From contig NC_135242.1 in assembly GCF_947623445.1 (NCBI RefSeq), forward strand, positions 6,386,001 to 6,450,000: 64,000 bases of DNA, written 5' to 3'. Within the stretch, counting starts at the first letter, position 1; the number at the start of each line of letters is the position of its first letter. Made by a program: the position numbers and the translations under genes. Positions 41,999 through 52,914 of this stretch are shown piece by piece. The notes under the pieces were generated by a model. It was not told where the DNA came from and made no database searches. It was given only the letters and a program-made list of their open reading frames with translations. The stretch comes from Clavelina lepadiformis. Lineage: Eukaryota > Chordata > Ascidiacea > Aplousobranchia > Clavelinidae.

Positions 41999-44437
41999 AT
42001 GAAGTTAGGTCTAGTTTGCCTTTGGGTCGCAGGTTTGTATGTGTTGCACGTACAGGCGCAAGAAAATGCCACGATTGAGTGCAATCCTGGAAACATCACT
42101 ATCAAGTATGATTCTATCATTACCAGAATTTTCTTCTAAAAAAGAAAAGAAAATTCAAAAAATCGTTTTTCAGAGTATCGAAGACATACCTGGATTCCCT
42201 TTTTGACTACCTGAAAGTAGATCAGGTGTTTCTAATTGATTCCGATGAGCCCGACGTGATGGATCCTAATTGCATGCTGGAAAGCAAAACGGATTACTTC
42301 GAAATCGCTATTGGTTTTACCAGCTGTTTTGCGCGGAATGTCACTGTAAGCAATGCTGAAATAGCTATGTGTTTTCATAGCCATAACCTCAAGTAGGACT
42401 AAGTAAAAGCCTTGGAGGACAGTAATGTGTGCTTTTTGATTAGGAATGAAGCGCTTTTGAGTAAATCATATAACACGTTTTGAAACTACACCACATATTC
42501 TTTGTAACTTATCATAAAGGAAAGATTTACTGAAGCAATCTGTGCAAAAAATTTAAAGAAGTTTTTATATGCACACGCAGACAGAAAACGAAATGCTGGA
42601 ATTTTCTTATCGTGCCATTCTTATCACCAGCGGAATCAATCCATCAGTGATAGTCTCACGTGACTCCTGTACAGTATTCACTTTCGGATGTTTATATCAA
42701 AAGTCGTATAATGTTTCAACGGCTAATTCAGTGATTCCTTGGAAACCGTAAGTAATCTATCAATACGGATATTCGCCTTACAGTAGTTGTTGGAAAAACG
42801 AGTTTTAACAAACAATTTACGTGGTCAAACTGACGGCGTAACATTAAATGCCTGTTTGGTCTATGCAGAGAATTCACATTTAACCTGATGCCTTCGGCAA
42901 ATTTTTCTTTTGATATCACTTTGCGTTTGTCTGGGGAGACCGATTTCGTATCGACAACAAACACCACGGTCTACTCAATTAGTGACCAGATTCGTGCTAA
43001 TATTTCTGTAGAAAACAACGAACCTTTCATATTAAAGGTAACCCATGGTGAATAGGTTTTGTGTAACATAGGTTTCAAGGTATGGTTATTGCAAAAGATA
43101 TCTACAGTGAACTTTTTTAAACAATTAGGTTTACGCAGTCTTCGATATGTAGTTACGCAGTGACTAGGTATAACGAAGTTTGTTCCTTTGTTTCAACAGG
43201 TACTGACTTGCTCTATAAGGAATCTGTTTAACGGAGTTACTTACAATATCATTCAAAGCAGTTGCCCGACTGATGCATCAACTGTAGTAACGGTTTACTC
43301 AGAACCAAACGTCGTCCAACTCGCTTTTAATTCTCCGTTTAACTCTAGTCTCACCAACAGCATGCAAGAATACGAGCTTCGCTGCTTAGTCGACATCTGT
43401 GACCCAGTGTTCCAAAATTGTACCGCACAGGTATTTCTTTGCGAATGCCTGATGCTAACTTTGGTTATAGCCTGCCTTAGCTTAAGGACAATGTTTTGGA
43501 AACAGAAGCAAACACTATGACGAATGACGTTGTAAAAAATCGTTGAAGAATAATGAAAAATATGTCTATGTTTAAACGTAGTGAACAAGCAACGCTTTAA
43601 TTTTACTATAGATTTGCAGCAAAAGAAAGCGCCGTAGCGCCAACAAGGGGCCGGGTAAAACTCTGGTACAGATAAGTGATTCGTTTACGATTGCTGAATG
43701 CCCGGTAAGTCTTTCTAGGAATCTAGGCCCTAGACTAAAGTGGAAACACAAAAGGCATGCGGATAAATACATGCAGTGAGGTTGCTGTGCTTTCATTACA
43801 TCAGCAGCTTGTATTGGGCTACTATAAAAAAAGATTAAGTTATACACCGGTAGTTATCCAATTTCATTGATTTTTAAATAAATGCTGGATTTCTTAACGG
43901 AATAACTAAATTTGGCCCTTGTTTCCAAGCACAAACTTCCATTTGAATATGGGTAACCATTGTTTTTTTGCTCTAGGAATGTTCCGACGGATGTCACGAA
44001 ACTGTGAACGACCAGATAAAATGTTGGTGTGATGAAGGATTCAAACTCGACGGAGATGATAAAACTTGTATTGGTAAGAGTACTGGGCACAACGGACTCA
44101 TTCCACTGGACAAGATTTTGCGCGAAACTTTGTAACTTGTCTGTATTTTCCAGCTCAGGACCCGAGACCAAACTCATCGCCTTCCTCGTCCTCGACAGCG
44201 TTAACCAGCACATCTACTACTAGCACAACCAGGTCCACATCGGAAATCAGCCAGCAGCGAGATGATAAGGACAAGATGATGAACATGATTGACAGATGGC
44301 GGACGAGTGAGGGGTTGTACTATACCGCCTTTGCTTTGATCATCCTGCTTGTAATCTTGTTAGCTGTTGGATGCTTCTGCAAATACCGCAGCTACCAGAA
44401 ACCTATCAACGTCGCCGATGTTGAGTTGAAGAATTAA
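41999..44437 (+). CDS. Zona pellucida (ZP) domain type I membrane protein with EGF-like module
   Basis: Predicted secretory-pathway protein of a filament-forming ZP type; its ligand or tissue is unknown. Exons: 41999-42105, 42174-42345, 42581-42747, 42869-43037, 43200-43430, 43612-43704, 43977-44073, 44154-44437; phases agree, giving 439 aa. The start follows from a clear signal peptide (MKLGLVCLWVAGLYVLHVQA). The ZP module spans about aa 28-284: the ZP-N half has Cys28 and later SCTVFTFGC; the ZP-C half has LTCSIRN, SSCPTDAS and LRCLVDICDPVFQNC. A basic furin-type site KRKRR lies at 286-290. A six-Cys EGF-like module follows (Cys312, 315, 319, 329, 331, 344), then a Ser/Thr-rich linker, one membrane segment (about 402-421) and a short tail ending VELKN. 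Many N-x-S/T sites are present. Placing an EGF module between the cleavage site and the membrane is unusual. Ascidian vitelline-coat or tectorin-like roles are possible but not shown. Confidence 0.85.
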
Positions 44438-44568
44438 ACTGATACGAATCGGACCCCCGATTTTAGAAAACTGACGGACACTTGACATTTCATCGCAACG
44501 CATAACTTAGTTGTAACAAAATATTCGAGCATTTTATTAGGTTGTACAGACCAAACGTTTGATATGTA

Positions 44569-44574
44569 AATAAA
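44569..44574 (+). terminator. Poly(A) signal of the ZP gene
   Basis: AATAAA 132 bases after the ZP stop codon, on the coding strand. It suits a short 3' UTR ending before the convergent EIF3I tail. Confidence 0.6.
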
Positions 44575-44798
44575 GCATGGTATACTCCGGTACCAGACTG
44601 CGCCTAGCCATCGAATAACAAAATTAATTTAGTAGCTTAACCGAACCACCGCTTGCTTGAAACACAAAGATGACAACGAAGGTTCGAAAGAGGTCTCAGT
44701 AAGACAAAAACTTTAGGAGTTCGAGCATTGGAACTGATTTTCCATGGAAATCGACTTTACACTGTACGTTTTAAAAACTACTATTTTGTTTCTGTTGC

Positions 44799-44804
44799 TT
44801 TATT
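44799..44804 (-). terminator. Poly(A) signal of EIF3I
   Basis: AATAAA on the - strand about 146 bases after the EIF3I stop. Together with the signal at 44569-44574 it implies that the two convergent transcripts end without much overlap. Confidence 0.55.
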
Positions 44805-44949
44805 TAAAATTTCTTTGGCGACTATACCGGCCAGTGCGCGCACAAAACCTGAAGCAAAGTAGGACAATTTTTACACCAAGACTCTTTCCCTTGAAATCAG
44901 CGACACACAAGTTTTAGCACTATAAATGCTAAAAGTGGAATGGAAGCGA

Positions 44950-47900
44950 TTAGCATTCAAATTCAAAATCAAGATATGATTGGTCAAATTCATGCATTCG
45001 AACGAAGCCGTCTTCACCACCACTTGAATAACTGCGTATAAAAAATCGTTATTGTACTTACTGTTGAAATGTTACTTCCCCCATTAAATAGTTGAAACTG
45101 CGACTGTGTTTCAGTTGCCTAAATATGATGGAATAAGAGTAAAAATAAACATAATTGGCAAGTACCTTTTTCCATTTGGATGAAACGCAAGGCTGTTAAT
45201 AGGTCCAAAATGACCCTTTACTCTTCCAAATTCTTCTTCAAATACCAGATGGAAAAACTTTGCATCAAATTTTCCGACTTTGGTGCTGGTTGTAGTTACT
45301 TCCATGGCTTCTTGTCCACCGCCAAGGACAACCTGCATGTAAAACGTTTAATTGACATAAACGGGGAAAGTGACCCTCCTTCATTCATCTAAATGGTTTA
45401 TGAAACTATAATAAGTTAATAACACAACGTCTAATTGCTGGGATGGATGAGAACAAACAAAACATGACTGTTTGTGAAAAACTAGGCAATATAAAACCAG
45501 AGGCAGTTCCGTTGACCTAAAGATTTGTTTATGAGACAACTTGAGTTGATTCAACTACTACCATTTACAATTCTTACGAGAAAACCCGAAGCATTAAGCT
45601 AACATTTCAAAGCTTACATGATCGCGGATGGGAGATATAGCAGCCGAGTTGACAGGACGATCAGTTTTATACGTTTTCAAATGTTCCAGGGTTGGAGCAT
45701 CATACAGCTAAAGCAAAAAATATATACTGATAGTGATAAGATTTCCAAAACTTATATATCAGATAGACATTTACAGAAATCTTAAAACAAAACTAGCTTT
45801 ATCTTCAAGCATTAAGTTAGATTGTAGCCACTGAAAAACTTTTTTAAATGAAAGATATGTAACTTAATAGTTACCTTCGCTGTTTTGTCCTTGCTTGCTG
45901 TTACCAGCATCATTTGATCAGAGCTTAACTGCATGTCTTTTATTAACATTGTATGCTCCTTGACACTGTGCAATAACTGGCCAGTCTGTAAAATGTTGGT
46001 TATTAATAAAAGTGGTAGCTGGTTAGTGGATATTATTAAAAAAAATAACAAATTACTCGCCAAAACAATCAATACTGTCTTGTGAGAGCTGGTGAACATG
46101 TCAGTTACAATTAAAATACCAAAATGGAAATCATCATAACAAAATAAACTGTAAAATAACAGAAAACACCAGGACCGAAATATAAGAAACTAAAAAATTT
46201 CCAAAAAAAGTTTACCAAAATAGACACATTATAAAATGATTTTTTATGCACTGCAAATGGTCTTCGTTTAGAGCCATTGTGATATCAAATCATACTGAAT
46301 TGTCGATCACCACAATGCCTAAGGAAAACCATAGTCAACAAGTCAGTTTCATTTTAGTATCTTCCTAATTGATATTTTCTGGTAAACCATCTTCTACATG
46401 GCTCAGTAAAAGCATACAACACGTCTTAGGAAACAGAGATTGGAATTTTAACATAAAGAGCAAGACTTATACAAACAATCGTTTATAGAAAGCAAAGCAC
46501 AATATCGGTTAAAAAAAATGACAGTAATTTTTTTAAGTATATTTATTTTATGTAATAAATAATTTCTTGGGTTACGAAATTTTTGCCAAAAAATATGATT
46601 ATAACACATGCAAGATTACTTAAGAGAGAAGGAACTTACTTTTAAATCCCAGTGACTGATGGTTCCATCATCATGGCCAGTTATAAGGTATTCGTTAAGC
46701 GCACCCCACAAGGAACACATTGGTTTCGACATTTCCTTTGTGTCAACAACAAAACTCAGTGCTGGTTCAGCATCAGCTAAAGAAGAAAAGAAGATTAAGA
46801 AAAACAAAGATTTCAAGACAACAGATAGAAGAAATCAATTCCCAACCTGTAACAACAACAATATGGTTTTGAAGTACCTGGCTCTCTGATGTCAAAAACA
46901 CAAATTCTGGGTTCGTGTTTCATCTGTCTGTCAGTTGTGTAGTTAAATAAATTGCCACAAAAACTGAAATTACAACTTCTCACAGAAGATTTTGTTTCGT
47001 ACACATTGATAACAGCTCCTGTGAAAAATCATTAGGCTATTGTAAATAAAACCAAAAGCAAACATCTGATCTAGAAAAACGAGTGTTATTTTCTGGAAAT
47101 AATTGCTTAACATCAAGTTCTGGGAAGTGTCTGTGTGATGACAAATATTTTTTGAAAGAATTATAATGTAAAAAAAATGATCGCAAACTTCACCTGTCTC
47201 ACAGTCCCAAAGCCTTGAGCTTAAATCTGCTGCGCCTGTTAAAAGCTTTGTTGAATCCCAGTTTACATCGACTGACCACACTGTTCCTCTGTGCCCATCG
47301 TATGTGCCTAACCTGAACATTAAAGACAACAAAAGCAAAAAAGATATTATTGAAAGACTAAGGAGCCTATCTTTCAAACGAAGTTGGCCAATTTAAAAAG
47401 TTTGCAAATAAACACATTCCATCATGGTCCACTAAAAAAAATTATAACAATATGTCATATATTTAATAACATGAAATAAATATATATATAACCCGGTAAA
47501 ATTTTTGGGGGCTCAATATTTAAACATAAACATTACATAGTATACCTTTCTCCATTTATTGTATACCAAACATTAGGAGTGGAATCTTTGGCAACTGAAA
47601 ACAATAGGTCTCCCTCTCGGTTATATTTTATTTGAGTGATTGACCTTTCATGACCTTGTAACATTAACGGTTTCTGAAAGATGTAGGCACATTAAGTTAT
47701 CTTACACTGTGTTAATGGTATATATTAAGCATGTTTAAGCAAATTCACGTGCAACTTCAAATACAATACAATGCCCATGGATCATGTCAATGATTTCATC
47801 CATATCATTGCTTATATTTAACTGCGTTAGTGCAGAAAAATTTCATGACTCATAACCAAATGATTAATTATACTGATAAACATCTGATATCACGATTATA

Positions 47901-48357
47901 AGGAATTTGGACTATTGCCTTTAGTTTAACATTTTGCACATTATGTACCGTTTTAGCTGTAACATGTAGCTCATCTTTTACTATTAGAACAACCAAGCTC
48001 ATTAGGACAATTTGCAAAATTTTACAAACTGTTCAATTTTATCTAAAATAACACTTTCAAAGACTGATTCAAAATGATACATTATGCTAAACATATTCAT
48101 AAATTATAAGTACCGGTACATAAATGTCACAATCCTGTTTCACCTATTATTTTTATTTACAACAAAAATGATAATGGAGTAGAACAATTGATATGACCAT
48201 GGATATTATAACCACCTGTTTTATATGATCATTTTGATGTGGTTAAAGTACTATAACAGTTTCGGTTATTGTGACCACAATGATCCGATCCCAAGGTGGT
48301 CACAATAAGTGGAGTCTATTTTAATGCATGAAATTGAAAAACTGGCTGACATACCAT
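44950..48357 (-). CDS. EIF3I: Eukaryotic translation initiation factor 3 subunit I
   Basis: WD40 beta-propeller subunit of the cytoplasmic eIF3 complex, which helps load mRNA onto the 40S subunit. Exons in transcript order: 48357-48355 (ATG only), 47673-47546, 47312-47194, 47018-46878, 46776-46640, 45985-45875, 45707-45618, 45332-45166, 45031-44950. This gives exactly 325 aa, the human length. Diagnostic matches: [82 protein letters not shown] and the C-terminus [14 protein letters not shown]. Seven WD repeats are expected, with several W/F-D ends visible. The middle (aa about 85-175) is more diverged. The single-codon first exon is inferred: ATG at 48355-48357 is directly followed by an ideal GTATGT donor, and the next exon begins with AAA CCG, matching human M-K-P. 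Alternatively, trans-splicing at 47673 would start translation at the internal Met of LMLQG. Confidence 0.93.
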
Positions 48358-49819
48358 GTTAAATAATTTGATAAATGCACCAGTGTCCTTTCTTGAAGCT
48401 GCTCAAGTATATATCATCAATGCATCAACAAATGTTAGCTCTTGTCACAAATAAATTACCAACTAACTGCCTAAAAACAGGCTTCTGTTACATGCAGTTA
48501 ATGCCATACAAACTTTTACAGTCTTACGCACTTTTTGGTCGCATGCTTCGCTGACCACGTATTGTGACATCAAATCGAACAAGAAGGGGTTTATACAAAT
48601 CAAATTATAATCAAATAGTTTTCAGTTTGTCACAAAATAAGGCAAGTGAGTTGCACGCACATGATTCTTACACACAGTGGAAAGTGTGGCAGCCGCATGC
48701 AAGAGATTTATCAACAAGCACGCTAAATTTTTTCATCTTCTTGCCGATTCATTATAAGCAAACATTGAAAAACGAGTGGTTTGAACGTCAATTTATAAAA
48801 AATAAAACAAAGAATTGAGGTTTCAGTCCATAACCGGTGGGCGGTGAACTGGTGAAGTGTAGCCTAGAATAGACACTTACGATACCGGTATTTTTCCGGC
48901 GGCTGTTTACCAAAGCAGAAAAATACGTAATAGAAATACGGTAAACAACAATTAGGTTAGTCTCTTATATAGTTATACCGTATTACAACAGAAATTGACT
49001 CTATCCTACCGTTCTACCACTTTATCAGAGTAGAAGGTACTACTGTAGTACCATATCAAATGCATCTGTTTGTTAAAACATGTGCTGATGACCTGCATCC
49101 GGCTAACAGAGACTTTCTGGCAGACAATGTCTGCTAGCTTTATAAATATCAACCTGGCAGAATTAAGTGTGCTACGCTTTTTACACAACGCCAACTACTG
49201 TACTGTAACTGAGTTTGACCAAAGATTATTAAGTCACGTACTTAGTAATCTTTGGTCTATTTCTGTTTGTAAGTTCAGTATGCTACTTGTGTATAGAGCT
49301 TATTGTGTACTGAATCAATGAATTTATTACGTCACTAAGGGAGGTCGATATTTCTCACGACACCGGATTTACAATGTAGTAAAAGTAGCATTTGTTACGG
49401 ACCCCGCGTTAAAGCCATAATGATTTTTAGGAAAATCATTTCTCGAACAGTTTTCAGTTATTTTTATTATCAAATGTTGAAAACACTATTGGTTTTATAG
49501 GGTCAGTTAAAATTTGAAAAGGATGACCTAATTGGCATGCCGATTACTTTAGCTTAGCTTATACGTTCAGCCAAAAGCAGTTTCGCCCATGGTGCTTGAT
49601 TGTGGCTCGTGAAGGAAAGAGGAAGTATCGTGAAGGGTGAGGGCCTGAGCCTGGAGCGAACGATTAAAATTCTATTCTGCTAACCTATTTATTTGTTATG
49701 AAAGACTTTTATACTCTTTAGTTAGGACTAAGAATTAAAACGACTTTCTTTGTCCAATTGCTGTGTGACATTATAGCCATTAACTGGCGAAGGACTGCCA
49801 TACTCGCTAGCGGCTAGCC
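48358..49819. other. Gene-free stretch upstream of EIF3I
   Basis: Presumed EIF3I promoter side. I find no gene. One strong 41-bp hairpin at 49217-49257 is listed separately. Confidence 0.4.
49217..49257. repeat. Near-perfect short hairpin
   Basis: The arms GACCAAAGATTATTAAGT and its complement (17 of 18 pairs) enclose a 5-base loop CACGT. It is shorter than a normal microRNA precursor, and pairing does not continue outside the arms. It could be a recombination or insertion scar; no function is assigned. Confidence 0.6.
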
Positions 49820-50302
49820 CAGGGATGGGCAAACTTTTTGTACTGCCGGCCGCATTAGAAAAAATATTGCAGCCGGCGGGCCGCACACTCTCATTACAAA
49901 GTAGGAAAATTTACCCGGTGTGTAAATAAACGCATATTCATATTAAACACAATTTTTGCATTTCACACTCAGTTACGTTTAAAGCTACGCAATCTTCATC
50001 CCAAAGGCCTACGGTAGCCGCTACCGTATTTGTATTTTATGATCAAACAATTGAATCAAACAATGCGTGAGAAGTGTACGGCTAGTTGCTGAAAGCATGT
50101 TGCAATACATGCGCGACTGACGTGTGTGTGTTTACGCACTGAAAGTGAAGAGAAAAACACACTCGTAAAGTGTAATAATTTGTCATGTAACCTGTTTAAT
50201 TAAAACAATAAGTGATGAGTAGGAGTTTCTGCAAGTGCCGGCGGGCCGCATAAAATGGGGCCGCATAAAATGGGACCGCGGGCCGTAGTTTGCCCACCCC
50301 TG
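49820..50302. mobile_element. hAT-type MITE with CAGGGATGGGCAAACT ends
   Basis: About 483 bp. The left end is CAGGGATGGGCAAACTTTTT and the right end, reverse-complemented, is CAGGGGTGGGCAAACTACGG. GGCTAGCC precedes the left end and recurs over the right border (50302-50309), consistent with an 8-bp hAT duplication allowing one shared base. Both subterminal regions contain GC-rich CCGGCGGGCCGC blocks, and GCCGCATAAAATGGG is repeated near the right end. No coding capacity. Confidence 0.8.
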
Positions 50303-50540
50303 GCTAGCCTATTTGGAAAATCACAACTGCGATTTGAAATGTAGACAAAACTACTGAGTTTATTTTTATGTATTGCTATAAATTTTGTTTTATAATCAAA
50401 GTAGGTTAAAGTAGAGCTCAAGGTTTATTATGGACAGAAAATGTTGTAAGGTTAAGATAATAACCACAGCAGGATTTCCATGGATGACAAAAAAGTTTAC
50501 CATAAATTTCACAGTTTTCACATTTGCACAGTTTCTTGTT

Positions 50541-50710
50541 AACCTTGTTTAAATTTTATAACATAGTAACCTAAATCTACCTTCTAATCTAAATCTAACT
50601 CCAATTAAATGCTAAATAGCTTAAATAAACTTTTTGCATACACATTCTCCTAACCTAACCCCCAATGTTTAACAACTGGCTGCGCGACTGACATACGGTG
50701 AAATAGTCAC
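50541..50710. repeat. Dispersed repeat, copy B
   Basis: Partner of 26265-26453 in the same orientation, with shared blocks CCTTCTAATCTAAATCTAAC and TTTTTGCATACACATTC-like sequence. It diverges sharply after CAGTCAC/TAGTCAC, which may mark the true end of the repeat. Confidence 0.6.
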
Positions 50711-51289
50711 TTGGTAAAATTCGTACCACTATATTTGAATATTAGATGATAATAGTCCAAATCCTAAAAAAAATTGACCTTAAATCTAAGCGTAAATTGT
50801 CTGTAAACATATTGGTGAAACAATTCGCACTAATATGCAATAAACTGTTATTGGTAAAGTTGTATCGTAAAATTCGCCTCCTATTATGACGAGGGGTGAT
50901 GATTATGATGTCACAAGGTTAAAGCAATATGCCTGATGACTGGGACTTGAGTTAGGTATGGTAGGCTAGCTAACGGGTTTTAGATGGAAATGAGATACGT
51001 TTCAATAGGTATAAATATATAAGTGTAGGTGTAGCTGATGATTACTTTCAGCATAAAAGTGTCACAGACTACAGTGCATAAACTCGTAAAGCATTCTTGT
51101 TTTTACCGCAGTTACCGGTGTAGTGCCAAAGCCTGTCTCCCCCATTGTGACGTCATCAATTCATATGCAATTACGGTTTAGACCCAGCAGAAAAGTAGCA
51201 GGAACCTGACTCACGGCTAGGGCGCTGGAGGCATTGACAGTGAGGGAAACAAGTCCTAGTGGTCCTGAGTCCTGACTGCGCAGCTCCAA
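50711..51289. other. Gene-free spacer before the tandem array
   Basis: AT-rich sequence without a recognisable gene or repeat. The right end passes into the first, most degraded edge of the tandem units. Confidence 0.35.
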
Positions 51290-51836
51290 GTGAAATTGAT
51301 TAATTTAATTACATTCCCAAGTCAAGTCGAGTCAGCAGCGTTTACCAAGTCTTATTCTAAGCATTCTTTTTATTATTTTCTAGTTCAATTAGAAACCGTT
51401 ATACTTATCAAACTGAAAATAAGATACATTGTGTTCTTGTATAGTCATAAAACCACCATATCAAACTGGTAAAACAAGAGTTAAACATACTGAACAATTA
51501 TAGAGTAACTTATTATCAAAGTTAAAAATAACTGGTCTTAATAGCTGCGGGAAATTTGTTTAGATTAATAAAATGATTACTCAGATTGAATGATTGAAAA
51601 TAGACTTTTTTAAAACTTTCTTTAAAATAATTTTCCAAACTCATATAGCAATATATCTGTACGTTATGTATTCTCCGAATTCTGTATGCTTGTGAAGCAC
51701 AATCCAGTATTTACCTATAGTGAAAGCAAAAAGATTATAGGCTAAGCTCTCACATATGTTTTAGAGATTAGACTTATAGCAGTACAGAAGTTCACTCCTA
51801 CATTTTACTCATATGCTCTTCGTTAGCAATTAAATT

Positions 51837-52914
51837 TCAAACGAAACTAAATCGACCCTGGAAAAAACTTGTGAAAAACTTGGCAGCGTTCCATAGACAA
51901 CCACTTCTGTAGGTCTTATAACTTGTGTAGATTCCCACGCCAATCAAAATGGAAATAACAATTTTCAATTCCAGTTCTATTCTGTTCATGGCTGGATGAA
52001 CATCCTTCAAATCTTCAATGAAAACTGCTCCTATATTGCGATGTGGAAAAGGCTCGCTTGGAACTTCTTTGCCTAGGAAAGCACACAACGGTTCCCATCC
52101 TTCCGTCGTAAAGTTACCTGCGCACAATACATATTGTTTTGATGATACTTCATCCTGACCATACTTTCATTGTAATGATAAGAAAAATCAAACGGGCTGA
52201 GCATGTCAATTCCCAAATTTACTCTCACTAAACATGAAACATAAAATAAAAATTGAAATCCATGAGATGCTAGAAACCTAACACTCAAAACACTTATAAG
52301 CTGAACATAGTAACTATCACATTTGATTTGATTTCCAAAGCTCAAGTTGAGCGAAAATGTAATTTCCAGTACGGGTAAAACATCAGGGAAAAAGCATTAG
52401 CAGATGAATTTTTATTCATCACCAGTTTTTTCACCTGTGGCCCGATAAAATTTGAAATACTTTCCGCCAGTTGGAGTAAGGATTTGTGTCATCGGATAAT
52501 TGTAGTAAGTCCTGAACTTGTCTCCGTGTCCAATGTAGCTTTGATACCATTCATTCTCGTCACGGACTGACAAAATAATCTAAAACAGAAGCACAGTATA
52601 AATTGTTGAATCAATTTTAAATTAACTCAACAAAGTTCATTTGAAGTATTTAACTGAATCACTTTTGCATCTGGAAATGCCTTGTGAATTTCCTCCCAGA
52701 AAATGTAAATCGGTGCGCCAGTTAATGCATCCACATCTTTATACATCCTCTGAAAATCCTCCACATTTGGTCCTTTCTGCATAATCCTTATCCAGTCATC
52801 GTAGTGATACCAAAAGTGATCCATAAAATCATAAACTTGGTAACCAAGTTGTCGCAGAGCAGCTGCAATAGACTTGGTGCCAGTTTTTGAATATCCAGCC
52901 AATATTACTTTCAT
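51837..52914 (-). pseudogene. Sulfotransferase-like gene, copy 1 (probably broken)
   Basis: Exons comparable to copy 2: 52914-52663, 52579-52435, 52227-52118, then the tail of exon 4 ending at 51837. The first three exons are open and carry GYSKTGTKS (P-loop) and LSVRDENEW. Relative to copy 2, about 147 bp are missing at 52107: the end of intron 3, its acceptor and the first 13 or so codons of exon 4, including RAPKDKLLVYNVK. The exon 3 donor GTAACT remains but has no partner acceptor. Reading through adds about 14 unrelated residues before a stop, so the WEPLC segment and C-terminal membrane helix would be lost. A cryptic splice could rescue part of it. It is likely a pseudogene or encodes a truncated protein. 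Confidence 0.75.

Noticed and set aside
48500-48545. ATG near 48525 with a following GTAAGA donor as the EIF3I start
   Set aside because: Joining it to the exon at 47673 gives a stop after a few codons. The ATG-only exon at 48355 keeps the frame and the expected protein length.
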